Shown one piece after another: positions 1-5,411 of a stretch of DNA of 7,713 bases. Source of the stretch: Nanobdellota archaeon (lineage in GTDB: Archaea; Nanobdellota; Nanobdellia; Woesearchaeales; GCA-2686295); assembly GCA_018812505.1 (NCBI GenBank), contig JAHJDK010000178.1, forward strand, positions 1-7,713. The letters are read 5' to 3'. A program made the translations under genes and the position numbers. How positions within the stretch are numbered: the stretch's first letter is position 1; every line of letters starts with the position of its first letter. The notes under the pieces were generated by a model, which saw nothing but the letters and a program-made list of their open reading frames with translations, had not been told where the DNA came from and ran no database searches.

Positions 1-1
1 T

Positions 2-37
2 GAAAAGCCTTGGTGGAGCTTCTTAGCAAAAGAATAA
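2..37 (+). CDS. C-terminal tail of an upstream gene (partial)
   Basis: The frame starting at base 2 reads EKPWWSFLAKE and stops at TAA (35-37). The stop is followed at once by T-rich sequence that resembles an archaeal terminator, as expected at the end of a gene. Only eleven residues are visible, so no function can be given. The two other forward frames stop at 1-3 and at 24-26. The call rests on the position of the stop relative to the T tract and is weak. Confidence 0.35.
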   Translation, partial: EKPWWSFLAKE

Positions 38-38
38 A

Positions 39-60
39 TTTATTTTTTCTTTTTAATTTT
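39..60 (+). terminator. Oligo-T terminator of the upstream gene
   Basis: T-rich tract directly after the TAA at 35-37, with runs of six T (43-48) and five T (50-54) broken by one C, then more T. Archaeal RNA polymerase commonly terminates at such tracts on the non-template strand without a hairpin. Confidence 0.5.
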
Positions 61-121
61 ATAATTCATTAATATTTATTTTGGTCATGTCAATCTCAAG
101 CAATTTTTTTGGTGGAAAGTT

Positions 122-140
122 AAAAAAGGCATAAAAAAAA
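122..140 (-). terminator. Oligo-T terminator for the - strand RNA gene
   Basis: On the - strand this reads as a run of eight T (140-133) followed a few bases later by six T (127-122). It lies about 20 nt past the end of the closing helix of the putative structured RNA, where the 3' end of a - strand transcript would be expected. The + strand shows no comparable T run just after position 421, which favours the - strand. Confidence 0.45.
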
Positions 141-155
141 GTAAGTAGAGTATGA

Positions 156-232
156 AACGTTGCGGTCCGGTCTAGTCAAAAACTTCTTTTTTGGAGTCCG
201 TTCCTAGCTAAAAAAACGCTGCGGCCCGGACT
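156..232. repeat. Imperfect 18-bp direct repeat
   Basis: Positions 156-173 and 215-232 match at 15 of 18 bases, sharing the pattern AACG-T/C-TGCGG-T/C-CCGG then CT. The unit copies are 59 bp apart. Both copies contain a GCGG that can pair with the CCGC at 407-410, so they could give two alternative forms of the closing helix of the putative RNA. Confidence 0.6.
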
Positions 233-421
233 TTCACAGAAAGCATCGATGTTTCATCCAACAGGTGTACTCGACAAAGTCGATGTACGCCCAAGGGTCG
301 ACGAACGATACCGTCGTTTTGAACCGGGAATGCCAAAGGCACTGGCTATTTTGGAAAAAGCATGGCTTTTGATCACTCAAGGCCAGCGGAGTACCAGATT
401 GTCCCACCGCAGCAACTTGTT
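157..421 (-). ncRNA. Putative structured RNA gene, family not recognised
   Basis: Counting bases, 161-420 is about 50% G+C, while 1-160 is about 25%. In AT-rich genomes such islands are usually structural RNA genes. The ends can pair: TGCGGT (161-166) with ACCGCA (406-411), or GTTGC (159-163) with GCAAC (412-416). Internal helices include AGTCCG/CGGACT (195-200 with 227-232), a 12-bp hairpin at 264-291, CGACG/CGTCG near 301-318, and CTGGC/GCCAG (342-346 with 382-386). Strand is inferred: the - strand has a TATA box at 439-450, which predicts a start near 420, and oligo-T at 140-122. Length is in the range of RNase P or SRP RNA, but I could not place the conserved regions of either. A GAAAGTCC string on the - strand recalls RNase P conserved region I, but it sits two thirds of the way along and the rest does not fit. 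The region is alternatively a replication origin or regulatory region. Confidence 0.5.
264..291. repeat. 12-bp hairpin with three-base loop and one bulge
   Basis: GGT-GTAC-TCGAC (264-275) pairs with GTCGA (279-283), GTAC (285-288) and GCC (289-291). The loop is AAA, one T (284) bulges out, and one pair is G-T. This is the strongest single helix in the window and lies in the middle of the GC-rich island. Confidence 0.75.
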
Positions 422-438
422 AAAAAAAATTATTATTT

Positions 439-450
439 GTTTATATAATT
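439..450 (-). promoter_or_regulatory. TATA box for the - strand RNA gene
   Basis: On the - strand this reads AATTATATAAAC, a good archaeal TATA box. Archaeal transcription normally starts about 26 nt beyond the box centre, here near 419-421, immediately before the first paired bases of the structured RNA. This fit of box, start and helix is the main reason for choosing the - strand. Confidence 0.5.
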
Positions 451-485
451 ATCGCAAAAGATAACTAAAAACTTGTTCTGTAATT

Positions 486-507
486 TTTCCGGAAATCCGT
501 TGTACAA
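486..507. promoter_or_regulatory. Two small palindromes between divergent promoters
   Basis: TTTCCGGAAA (486-495) and TTGTACAA (500-507) are both perfect palindromes, lying just upstream of the TATA box at 523-532 and between the two divergent promoters. That is a plausible place for operator sites. Short palindromes are common by chance, and ATTGTACAAT recurs at 624-633 inside the next gene, so the regulatory role is only a suggestion. Confidence 0.25.
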
Positions 508-522
508 TCTGCCACTACACAT

Positions 523-532
523 CTTTTTATAA
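523..532 (+). promoter_or_regulatory. TATA box of the first gene, implying a leaderless mRNA
   Basis: CTTTTTATAAG with its core at 523-532. Its centre is about 25 nt upstream of the ATG at 553, so transcription would begin at or beside the start codon. No Shine-Dalgarno-like sequence is seen between the box and the ATG, which agrees with a leaderless message. Confidence 0.5.
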
Positions 533-552
533 GAAAAGCTATAGAAAAAAGT

Positions 553-1038
553 ATGCACAAAAGTTATTTGATAATAGCTAAAACAAGTTTAGCAGGCGCT
601 GTTGTAGGTTTTGCAGGCAAAACATTGTACAATAATGCTATTAATTTATCAGAACTATCAAGAAAAATTGTTGCTGAAACAATCACAACAACTGATTCAA
701 TAGATAGTTTCATCAATCAAGAAGTACTGCCAAAAACAGGTATCATAGGTAAAACAGCTTATAAATTTGAAGATTGGAAAGCAAAACAATATCATAAGGC
801 AGTAAAACAGAGAGATTCAATCAATCAATACATTGAAGTTCAAGCAAAAACAGTTAATGAATCCTATTTTGAAACCAACAATAAACATAATTTTACAGGA
901 GATTTAATCCTGACAACTTCAATAATTCTAGGTCTGGGAATAGGGTATATTAAATCTAAGATTCAACAAAATAGATTGGAGGGAAAAAAAGATGATAGTG
1001 AACAAATGCTCATTGAAAAAACCAGTAGCATGCCATGA
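553..1038 (+). CDS. Hypothetical two-TM protein with KTGxIGK module
   Basis: 161 aa, no recognised family. A hydrophobic N-terminal stretch (about 6-22) is followed by GF-x-GKTLY (19-26). A polar middle part carries a module at 49-82: I50, D51, I54, then KTGIIGK (61-67), Y70, F72, E73, K76, Y80, K82. The same module occurs in the 99-aa protein at 2024. A second hydrophobic stretch (about 117-134) is followed by a basic, polar tail. Two membrane spans would put residues 27-115 on one side of the membrane. The start is taken at the ATG 25 nt after a TATA box, without a ribosome binding site. Its last 47 nt overlap the CBS gene, so the two are probably translated together. The KTGIIGKT string is too short to be a Walker A loop (GxxxxGK[ST]). 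Confidence 0.8.
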   Translation: MHKSYLIIAKTSLAGAVVGFAGKTLYNNAINLSELSRKIVAETITTTDSIDSFINQEVLPKTGIIGKTAYKFEDWKAKQYHKAVKQRDSINQYIEVQAKTVNESYFETNNKHNFTGDLILTTSIILGLGIGYIKSKIQQNRLEGKKDDSEQMLIEKTSSMP

Positions 1039-1378
1039 AAATGACTCAATAATTGAGGTAAGCAAAATGCTCAGGGACAACAAGATAAGAAACATAGTTA
1101 TTGTCAATGATAAGAACGAGCCAACAGGAGTCATATCAAGTATAGATATAGTTAACAATATCATAGCAGAAGGCAGAAATTATCGTATGCTTAACGCGAA
1201 AGAAGTTATGAACTCACCTGCATTATATGTTTTTGACGGAGACCAAGTTGAAGACGCATATTTCTTCATGCTCAGAAAAAACACTTATTCATGCCCAGTA
1301 GTTGATAATAACAAGAAATTCAAAGGGGTGCTTTCATTCACAGAAGCTATAAAGCATCTGACGAAAAAGGTGAATTAA
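992..1378 (+). CDS. Stand-alone tandem CBS-domain (Bateman) protein
   Basis: 128 aa, just long enough for one pair of CBS domains. CBS1 spans about 8-60 and CBS2 about 69-124. Each has the strand-helix pattern of the family and the G-x-x-S-x-x-D/E nucleotide-contacting motif: G46, S49, D52 in the first and G112, S115, E118 in the second. CBS pairs bind adenine nucleotides or related ligands and regulate a partner, so this is probably a soluble sensor; the ligand cannot be read from sequence. GGAGGG at 978-983 lies 8 nt before the ATG and fixes the start, although this lies inside the upstream membrane-protein gene. The next gene starts one base after its stop codon. This arrangement suggests it responds to, or controls, the membrane proteins beside it (inference). 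Confidence 0.92.
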   Translation: MIVNKCSLKKPVACHENDSIIEVSKMLRDNKIRNIVIVNDKNEPTGVISSIDIVNNIIAEGRNYRMLNAKEVMNSPALYVFDGDQVEDAYFFMLRKNTYSCPVVDNNKKFKGVLSFTEAIKHLTKKVN

Positions 1379-1379
1379 A

Positions 1380-1973
1380 ATGTCACTCAAAAAAGTTGCA
1401 AAATGGATTGTGCCAATTGACACAAAAACACCATCAGGTGAAAAGCTTGAAGCGCTTGTTGAAAAAGTAATTAGCGAAAATAAAGAGGTAAGACAAGTCT
1501 TTAAGACATCTATTGAAAAAAATGACTATTTGAGAACAAATCTAAAATACTCTATTCAAGATTCATATGAATATCATAAGAATCTTAGAAGATTCTCACA
1601 ATACATTGATACAATTGATAAAACATTAGTGCCAATAGACATAGTTGCAGACACAGTTAGCGCAATCGCTTATCCTATAGGCGTAGGAGTCTCATGGCTT
1701 AAAGAGATGGTTGAACTAGGACCAAAGATAGCGTACCTCGCATACTACACTGCAAAAACAAAAGATTTTGTGGGCGCAATGGGAAGCCTGTTGTATGAAG
1801 GAATCTCATCAATTATGCCTGGAAGTTTACTGGATTTAACAAATAAATATACAAAACAAGCAGATAAGTACGTCTTAAAAAGAGCTGCAAATGACTTCCT
1901 AGTAAACATAGGTGTTAAAGAGCAAGAACCAATGTTTAATAAAGTTCCAGCTTTCGCTTTGAAACCAGCATAA
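1380..1973 (+). CDS. Hypothetical protein with hydrophobic central region
   Basis: 197 aa, not recognised. The N-terminal 80 residues are charged and helical with many Lys, Glu and Tyr. A hydrophobic part follows: about 83-106 is rich in Val, Ile, Ala and Gly, and 111-150 alternates hydrophobic and small residues with a helix break at P147-G148. This could be a re-entrant or monotopic membrane segment, or a buried helical hairpin. The C-terminus ends in Pro- and Ala-containing sequence. No signal peptide and no catalytic motif are visible. The start ATG is one base after the CBS stop codon, with GGTGA at 1369-1373, six bases upstream, so it is almost certainly co-transcribed and translationally coupled with the CBS gene. 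Confidence 0.8.
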   Translation: MSLKKVAKWIVPIDTKTPSGEKLEALVEKVISENKEVRQVFKTSIEKNDYLRTNLKYSIQDSYEYHKNLRRFSQYIDTIDKTLVPIDIVADTVSAIAYPIGVGVSWLKEMVELGPKIAYLAYYTAKTKDFVGAMGSLLYEGISSIMPGSLLDLTNKYTKQADKYVLKRAANDFLVNIGVKEQEPMFNKVPAFALKPA

Positions 1974-1992
1974 AAAAATAGTTTTCTTAGAG

Positions 1993-2020
1993 TTTAAAAC
2001 AATTGGGGTGGAAGAGGTGA
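1993..2020 (+). promoter_or_regulatory. Possible weak TATA box and strong ribosome binding site
   Basis: TTTAAAA (1993-1999) is centred 27-28 nt before the ATG at 2024 and could be a weak TATA box giving a near-leaderless message. However, GAGGTGA (2014-2020) is a strong Shine-Dalgarno sequence just before the ATG, so translation more likely uses the longer operon transcript. The ribosome binding site is the firmer part of this call. Confidence 0.35.
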
Positions 2021-2023
2021 ACA

Positions 2024-2323
2024 ATGAAAAAAATAGTTTTAACCACAATTGTAAGCGGATTGCTAATGTATAATTGCAATGTTAACAACACACAAAACAT
2101 AGAATATAACATACAACAAAACATGCAGCCACCAACACAAGTAAGCCAAGCAGATACAACAAATAAAACAGAATATATAGCTGAAAGAACTAACGATACA
2201 TTTGCAAAAATAGATTACCTAATTCAAAATCAAGCAGTTGAAAAAACTGGGGTAATAGGGAAAAAGCTTTACGAGTTTGAAAAAAGAAAATCAGAATTTT
2301 ACAATAAAATATTAGGCCAATAA
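2024..2323 (+). CDS. Small exported or membrane-anchored protein with KTGxIGK module
   Basis: 99 aa. MKK followed by a hydrophobic run to about residue 16 looks like a signal peptide or N-terminal anchor. A Cys at 18 comes after LLMYN, which is only roughly like a lipobox, so lipidation is uncertain. Residues 20-58 are rich in Asn, Gln and Thr, as in exposed linkers. The C-terminal 40 residues carry the module shared with the protein at 553: I63, D64, I67, KTGVIGK (74-80), Y83, F85, E86, K89, Y93, K95. About 15 of 35 aligned positions are identical. The two proteins therefore probably descend from a common ancestor or bind the same partner. No enzymatic motif is present. GAGGTGA immediately upstream supports the start. 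Confidence 0.75.
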   Translation: MKKIVLTTIVSGLLMYNCNVNNTQNIEYNIQQNMQPPTQVSQADTTNKTEYIAERTNDTFAKIDYLIQNQAVEKTGVIGKKLYEFEKRKSEFYNKILGQ

Positions 2324-2352
2324 TAATTGGTGTGGTTGGATGTACAACGCAG

Positions 2353-2363
2353 TTTTATATAAC
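2353..2363 (+). promoter_or_regulatory. TATA box upstream of the 127-aa protein gene
   Basis: TTTTATATAAC is a near-consensus archaeal TATA box in the 130-nt gap between genes. It predicts a start near 2384 and a leader of about 70 nt containing a hairpin at 2412-2438. The genes from 2454 onward thus probably form a separate transcription unit. Confidence 0.55.
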
Positions 2364-2411
2364 AAAGAAGCTAAATAAAGATTAAATCTTATCAAACAAA
2401 ATGAGATTATA

Positions 2412-2438
2412 TTGAGGTAGCGGTAGCTATAACCTCAA
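2412..2438 (+). promoter_or_regulatory. Leader hairpin next to the ribosome binding site
   Basis: TTGAGGT-AGC (2412-2421) pairs with GCT (2426-2428) and ACCTCAA (2432-2438), leaving a GGTA loop and a three-base ATA bulge. The GGAGG ribosome binding site starts at 2440, two bases past the stem, and the ATG is at 2454. A stable stem so close to the site could affect ribosome access or mRNA stability. It is not followed by a T run, so it is not an intrinsic terminator. Confidence 0.5.
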
Positions 2439-2453
2439 AGGAGGAAAAGAAAA

Positions 2454-2837
2454 ATGGGATTTATCGGAAAAACACTATACACAGTTGTTGTGGCTGGAGG
2501 AATGTTTGTTGCAGGAATGTATTTTGGCAATAAGATGAGCAATGATTCAGACTACAGTATACATAGAACAAAACAAGCAGTAACCTTGGAAGCAGAGAAT
2601 GTGAATAAAACATATCCAATAACAATGGTTGGAGATGAGATATACCTTGGAAGCGCAATGCACAACCTACAGGGAATCACCGCATTAGGAATGATAAAAG
2701 ACAAAGAAATCAATAACCTTGGCGGAGAAACAATAGATGGAAAAGTTGATCCAAAAGAATTGATGAACGTAGTTGAACAAATAGGAGATAAGGTAGTGAA
2801 TGCATACAAGGATGTCAAAGAAAAAGTTATGAAATAA
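2454..2837 (+). CDS. Hypothetical single-TM protein with N-terminal GFIGKTLY
   Basis: 127 aa, family not recognised. It begins MGFIGKTLY, matching G-F-x-GKTLY at 19-26 of the protein at 553. One hydrophobic segment (about 8-26) follows, rich in Gly and Ala with small-residue spacing (G15, G16, A20, G21, G25) of the kind that packs helices together. Residues 27-127 are polar, with a region containing NVNKTYPITMVGDEIYLGSA (49-68) that looks like beta strands, and a charged amphipathic C-terminal helix (about 100-126). GGAGG at 2440-2444, nine bases upstream, supports the start. The next gene follows after 29 nt. It may be a membrane anchor for the soluble coiled-coil protein downstream (inference). 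Confidence 0.8.
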   Translation: MGFIGKTLYTVVVAGGMFVAGMYFGNKMSNDSDYSIHRTKQAVTLEAENVNKTYPITMVGDEIYLGSAMHNLQGITALGMIKDKEINNLGGETIDGKVDPKELMNVVEQIGDKVVNAYKDVKEKVMK

Positions 2838-2866
2838 ACTGAAGAAAGAGTGTTAGGAGGCATAAA

Positions 2867-3937
2867 ATGACTGAATTTGAAATAAACGAAAAAGATTTAG
2901 AAAATAAAGTATCTCAAGAAGAATTAAGCGACCCTGCCAAGAGGCAAGCACAAATTGACGAAATAAGAAATAAGCAAATTGAAATGCTGAAAGAGATAGA
3001 GACTATTGAAAGCAAATACACAGGAAGTCAGGAATCTGTTACAAACTTATGGGATTCTGCAGTAAAAGACATAGTTCAATGCTATATTTTTAGAGATGAA
3101 ATGAGTGCTTTAAAAAGAAAAGTATACAATACCTTGGAATCTTTAGGAATAGAAATGTATTCGCAGAAAGCCAATAAATATCTGAATTCGGCACAGTATA
3201 AAGCTAAGAAGATACTGCAAAAGATGGATTTTCTCGATGATAAGATTAACAAAGAAAACGGCAATAAAGGAATATCTGTCAAACTTAAACAAGAACAAGA
3301 AATTGCAACAGCAACTGCCAACTTCTTAGTTCAAACAAAAAAAGCTATCAGAGCATACAATACAGAGATAGTGCTTAAGAAAGGTGAATTAAAAAAGATT
3401 GATGAAGATGTTTCGAAGAATCCTGAAGAAGACTATTCCGCTGAAAAAACATATTTGATGGATGAAATAAACAAGCTTCAAACCCAAAAGAAAGGGGCGG
3501 AAGCAGATTTGCAAGAGTTAACTCGAAAATTAAATATGTACGACGTGAAAATAAAAACCAAGAGTGGAATTGAAAAAGCATTAAACCTAGTTTACACCCA
3601 TGGAATAATAGCTTATGCAGATTTGGAATCAGAGATAGAGATTACAAAAGAGTTTATCAGCGAACAGAAATTCTACAAAGGAATAGGAAAAACTATTGCA
3701 GAAATAGGCGATATAAGAGATATGACAGGAATACTCATCAAGATGGAGAACACTCTTGGAAAAGGATTTGCAGATATGACATCTATTGTTGAAAATCAAT
3801 TAGAACAACAAGGATTAGAAATTAACGAGAGACCATACTTAAAAGACATAGATGTGAAAAGCAATAACACACAGCAAGTTCTTAGCGCCAGAGCAGAGTC
3901 ACAAATTGCTGAGTATGCAACAGTTCCTTTTGATTAA
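2867..3937 (+). CDS. Soluble coiled-coil protein
   Basis: 356 aa, very rich in Lys and Glu. Long charged helical stretches with heptad-like spacing run from about 8 to 52 and from about 138 to 230. The part between (60-130) is more globular with aromatic residues, and the C-terminal 110 residues are mixed. There is no signal peptide, membrane segment or ATPase motif. FYKGIGKTIAEIG (269-281) faintly recalls the GKT-containing motif of the small membrane proteins but is not close enough to claim homology. AGGAGG (2855-2860), six bases before the ATG, supports the start. It lies between a membrane protein and an AAA+ ATPase, and could be a scaffold or a substrate of that ATPase. I do not recognise a named family. 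Confidence 0.85.
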   Translation: MTEFEINEKDLENKVSQEELSDPAKRQAQIDEIRNKQIEMLKEIETIESKYTGSQESVTNLWDSAVKDIVQCYIFRDEMSALKRKVYNTLESLGIEMYSQKANKYLNSAQYKAKKILQKMDFLDDKINKENGNKGISVKLKQEQEIATATANFLVQTKKAIRAYNTEIVLKKGELKKIDEDVSKNPEEDYSAEKTYLMDEINKLQTQKKGAEADLQELTRKLNMYDVKIKTKSGIEKALNLVYTHGIIAYADLESEIEITKEFISEQKFYKGIGKTIAEIGDIRDMTGILIKMENTLGKGFADMTSIVENQLEQQGLEINERPYLKDIDVKSNNTQQVLSARAESQIAEYATVPFD

Positions 3938-3957
3938 TTTTTTTTTCTTTTTTTAAT
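3938..3957 (+). terminator. Oligo-T tract inside the gene cluster
   Basis: Directly after the TAA of the coiled-coil gene there are nine T, a C and seven T. This is a strong candidate for archaeal termination. No TATA box is properly placed for the next gene: AATTATAAAA at 3955-3964 is only about 14 nt before its ribosome binding site and ATG. Transcription of the ATPase gene therefore probably depends on readthrough, making this a likely point of attenuation. Confidence 0.55.
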
Positions 3958-3977
3958 TATAAAACAAGGTGTGCAAC

Positions 3978-5390
3978 ATGAAAACAATAACATTAGATGA
4001 TAAACTATTAGAGGCAATGGCCTCTATTACGAAAGAGGATATGAAACCATTAATCTCAAATATAGAGATAAACCTAACTGAAAAATTTAACAGAACTGCA
4101 GCAAGTTTTGAAGCTAGCGACCTTGCAAAAAAAACAATCAGCGTATACGGAGGAATCTATAATTCCTTAAGAACAGTTCTTTCAAATAAAAAATTAAATC
4201 CAGCTATTGAAGCTAATGACTTCTCAAGGTTATACATGAATTACATAGCCAGCGAAGGAACTATCCAACTATTAAAAAATGGTTCTGAAACAACATTGAC
4301 AAGAACCAATAATCAGAGAAGACCTGTTAATTTCAACATTCAAACCAACAAAACAGATCAAGCAGCTCTCAATGATGTTATGAAACACTTCTACAGCACA
4401 GTTCTGGCAGTTAACTCTCCTGAAAACCTGAAAAACAATATGACATCATATTTTGAGCTTTTAAAAAGTTACATCGTTGAAAAAATGAAGCTAGAGTCAT
4501 ACAAAAACTGCTTTGATAGCTTTAAAGATACAATTGTTATTGGAAAAAATTTCAAAGTTGAAGGAATAAAAAATCCTATTATCAAACAAAAAGAACAGAC
4601 ACTATTAAATGAAGCAAACCAATATTCTAAGGGCTTAGAAGAATTTATTGTAAAACCAGTTAGCAGAGAAGAGATTATTGGCAACCAATCAGGCATTGAC
4701 ATTATAGAAACTGAGATACCATGCTTACTGCATTATGACTCTATTGAGAAAAAAAATCTTTTTGAGTTTCAGCAATACATATTGTTTGCAGGAAATAAAG
4801 GAACTGGCAAAACAATGATGGCCAGATACGGAATAACCTTAGCCAAAGATATGGCTGAAAAAGTGGATATTTCACTAGCAGTTGTTAAGTTAGACTTTGA
4901 AGACAGATGGCAATACGGACCTTTGGAAAACCTGCGAAAACAACTTAAGGAAATATCACAAGGCAACAGACCTTACTTAGTATTTATTGATGAAATGGAT
5001 ACAAAAATACCAACCAGAAGCAATGGAGAAAATGGTTATAGAAAAGATATAATTGGTGAATTCTTAAGATTCAGAGGAGGAGACTACATTAATAACGGAA
5101 ATTATTTGATTATAGGAACAACCAATGAGCCCAATAAAATAGACCAAGCTATAACAAGCGTTTTTCAGATAGAAGAACTACAAGGTCCAAAAACTAAGGA
5201 AGAAAAAACCAAGGTTCTATATAACAACCTAAAAGAAGGCATTAATCAAGGATATGTTCAGATAAGTGATTGGAAGAATATTGGTGAGGCACTCGAAGAA
5301 TATAATTTGACTGGTGTAAACATAGTAAATATAGCTCGTAATTCCAAGCAAAAATTCAGAGCCATAGCTTCAAAAATATCTTTCTCATGA
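3978..5390 (+). CDS. AAA+ ATPase, unusual, without arginine fingers
   Basis: 470 aa from ATG 3978, with AAGGTG at 3966-3971; a GTG at 3969 is in frame but overlaps that site. Residues 1-240 are a helical N-terminal domain with no known motif. The AAA+ core follows: Walker A GNKGTGKT (272-279), Walker B YLVFIDEMD (333-341, with D338 and E339), and sensor 1 GTTN (380-383). It is thus probably an active ATPase. The segment after sensor 1 reads NEPNKIDQAITSVF where classical AAA proteins have the L-D-P-A-L-x-R-x-G-R-F-D pattern, so both usual arginine fingers are missing. A short lid domain closes the protein. It may work in a hetero-oligomer or with a partner supplying the arginine. The substrate is unknown, and the coiled-coil neighbour is a candidate partner. 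The frame stays open for 51 codons past the TGA. Confidence 0.9.
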   Translation: MKTITLDDKLLEAMASITKEDMKPLISNIEINLTEKFNRTAASFEASDLAKKTISVYGGIYNSLRTVLSNKKLNPAIEANDFSRLYMNYIASEGTIQLLKNGSETTLTRTNNQRRPVNFNIQTNKTDQAALNDVMKHFYSTVLAVNSPENLKNNMTSYFELLKSYIVEKMKLESYKNCFDSFKDTIVIGKNFKVEGIKNPIIKQKEQTLLNEANQYSKGLEEFIVKPVSREEIIGNQSGIDIIETEIPCLLHYDSIEKKNLFEFQQYILFAGNKGTGKTMMARYGITLAKDMAEKVDISLAVVKLDFEDRWQYGPLENLRKQLKEISQGNRPYLVFIDEMDTKIPTRSNGENGYRKDIIGEFLRFRGGDYINNGNYLIIGTTNEPNKIDQAITSVFQIEELQGPKTKEEKTKVLYNNLKEGINQGYVQISDWKNIGEALEEYNLTGVNIVNIARNSKQKFRAIASKISFS

Positions 5391-5411
5391 ACTGCCACAC
5401 AAAAAGAAATC

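Noticed and set aside
190..245. RNase P RNA signature (GAAAGTCC on the - strand, ACAGAA on the + strand)
   Set aside because: The two strings lie on opposite strands and form one small hairpin. Neither sits at the expected place relative to the RNA ends, and no other conserved RNase P region was found.
318..335. tRNA T-arm-like GGTTCAAAAC on the - strand
   Set aside because: The stem bases on either side do not pair and no acceptor, D or anticodon arms fit around it.
249..464. 71-aa open frame on the + strand
   Set aside because: It lies across the inverted-repeat-rich island, has no ribosome binding site, a composition unlike the other proteins (many Arg, few Glu), and ends in low-complexity AT sequence. 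It is best read as a chance frame in an RNA gene.
733..756. Walker A loop in KTGIIGKT
   Set aside because: Only two residues separate the glycines, while the P-loop needs four between G and GK; no Walker B follows.
928..1164. 78-aa frame on the - strand
   Set aside because: It is the complement of two well-supported + strand genes, including the CBS gene, and has no promoter or ribosome binding site of its own.
2057..2080. Lipoprotein signal in the 99-aa protein
   Set aside because: The residues before Cys18 (LLMYN) lack the small residues required at the cleavage site, so a lipid anchor is not claimed.
2552..2863. 103-aa frame on the - strand
   Set aside because: Antisense shadow of the 127-aa membrane protein gene, which has a good ribosome binding site and promoter.
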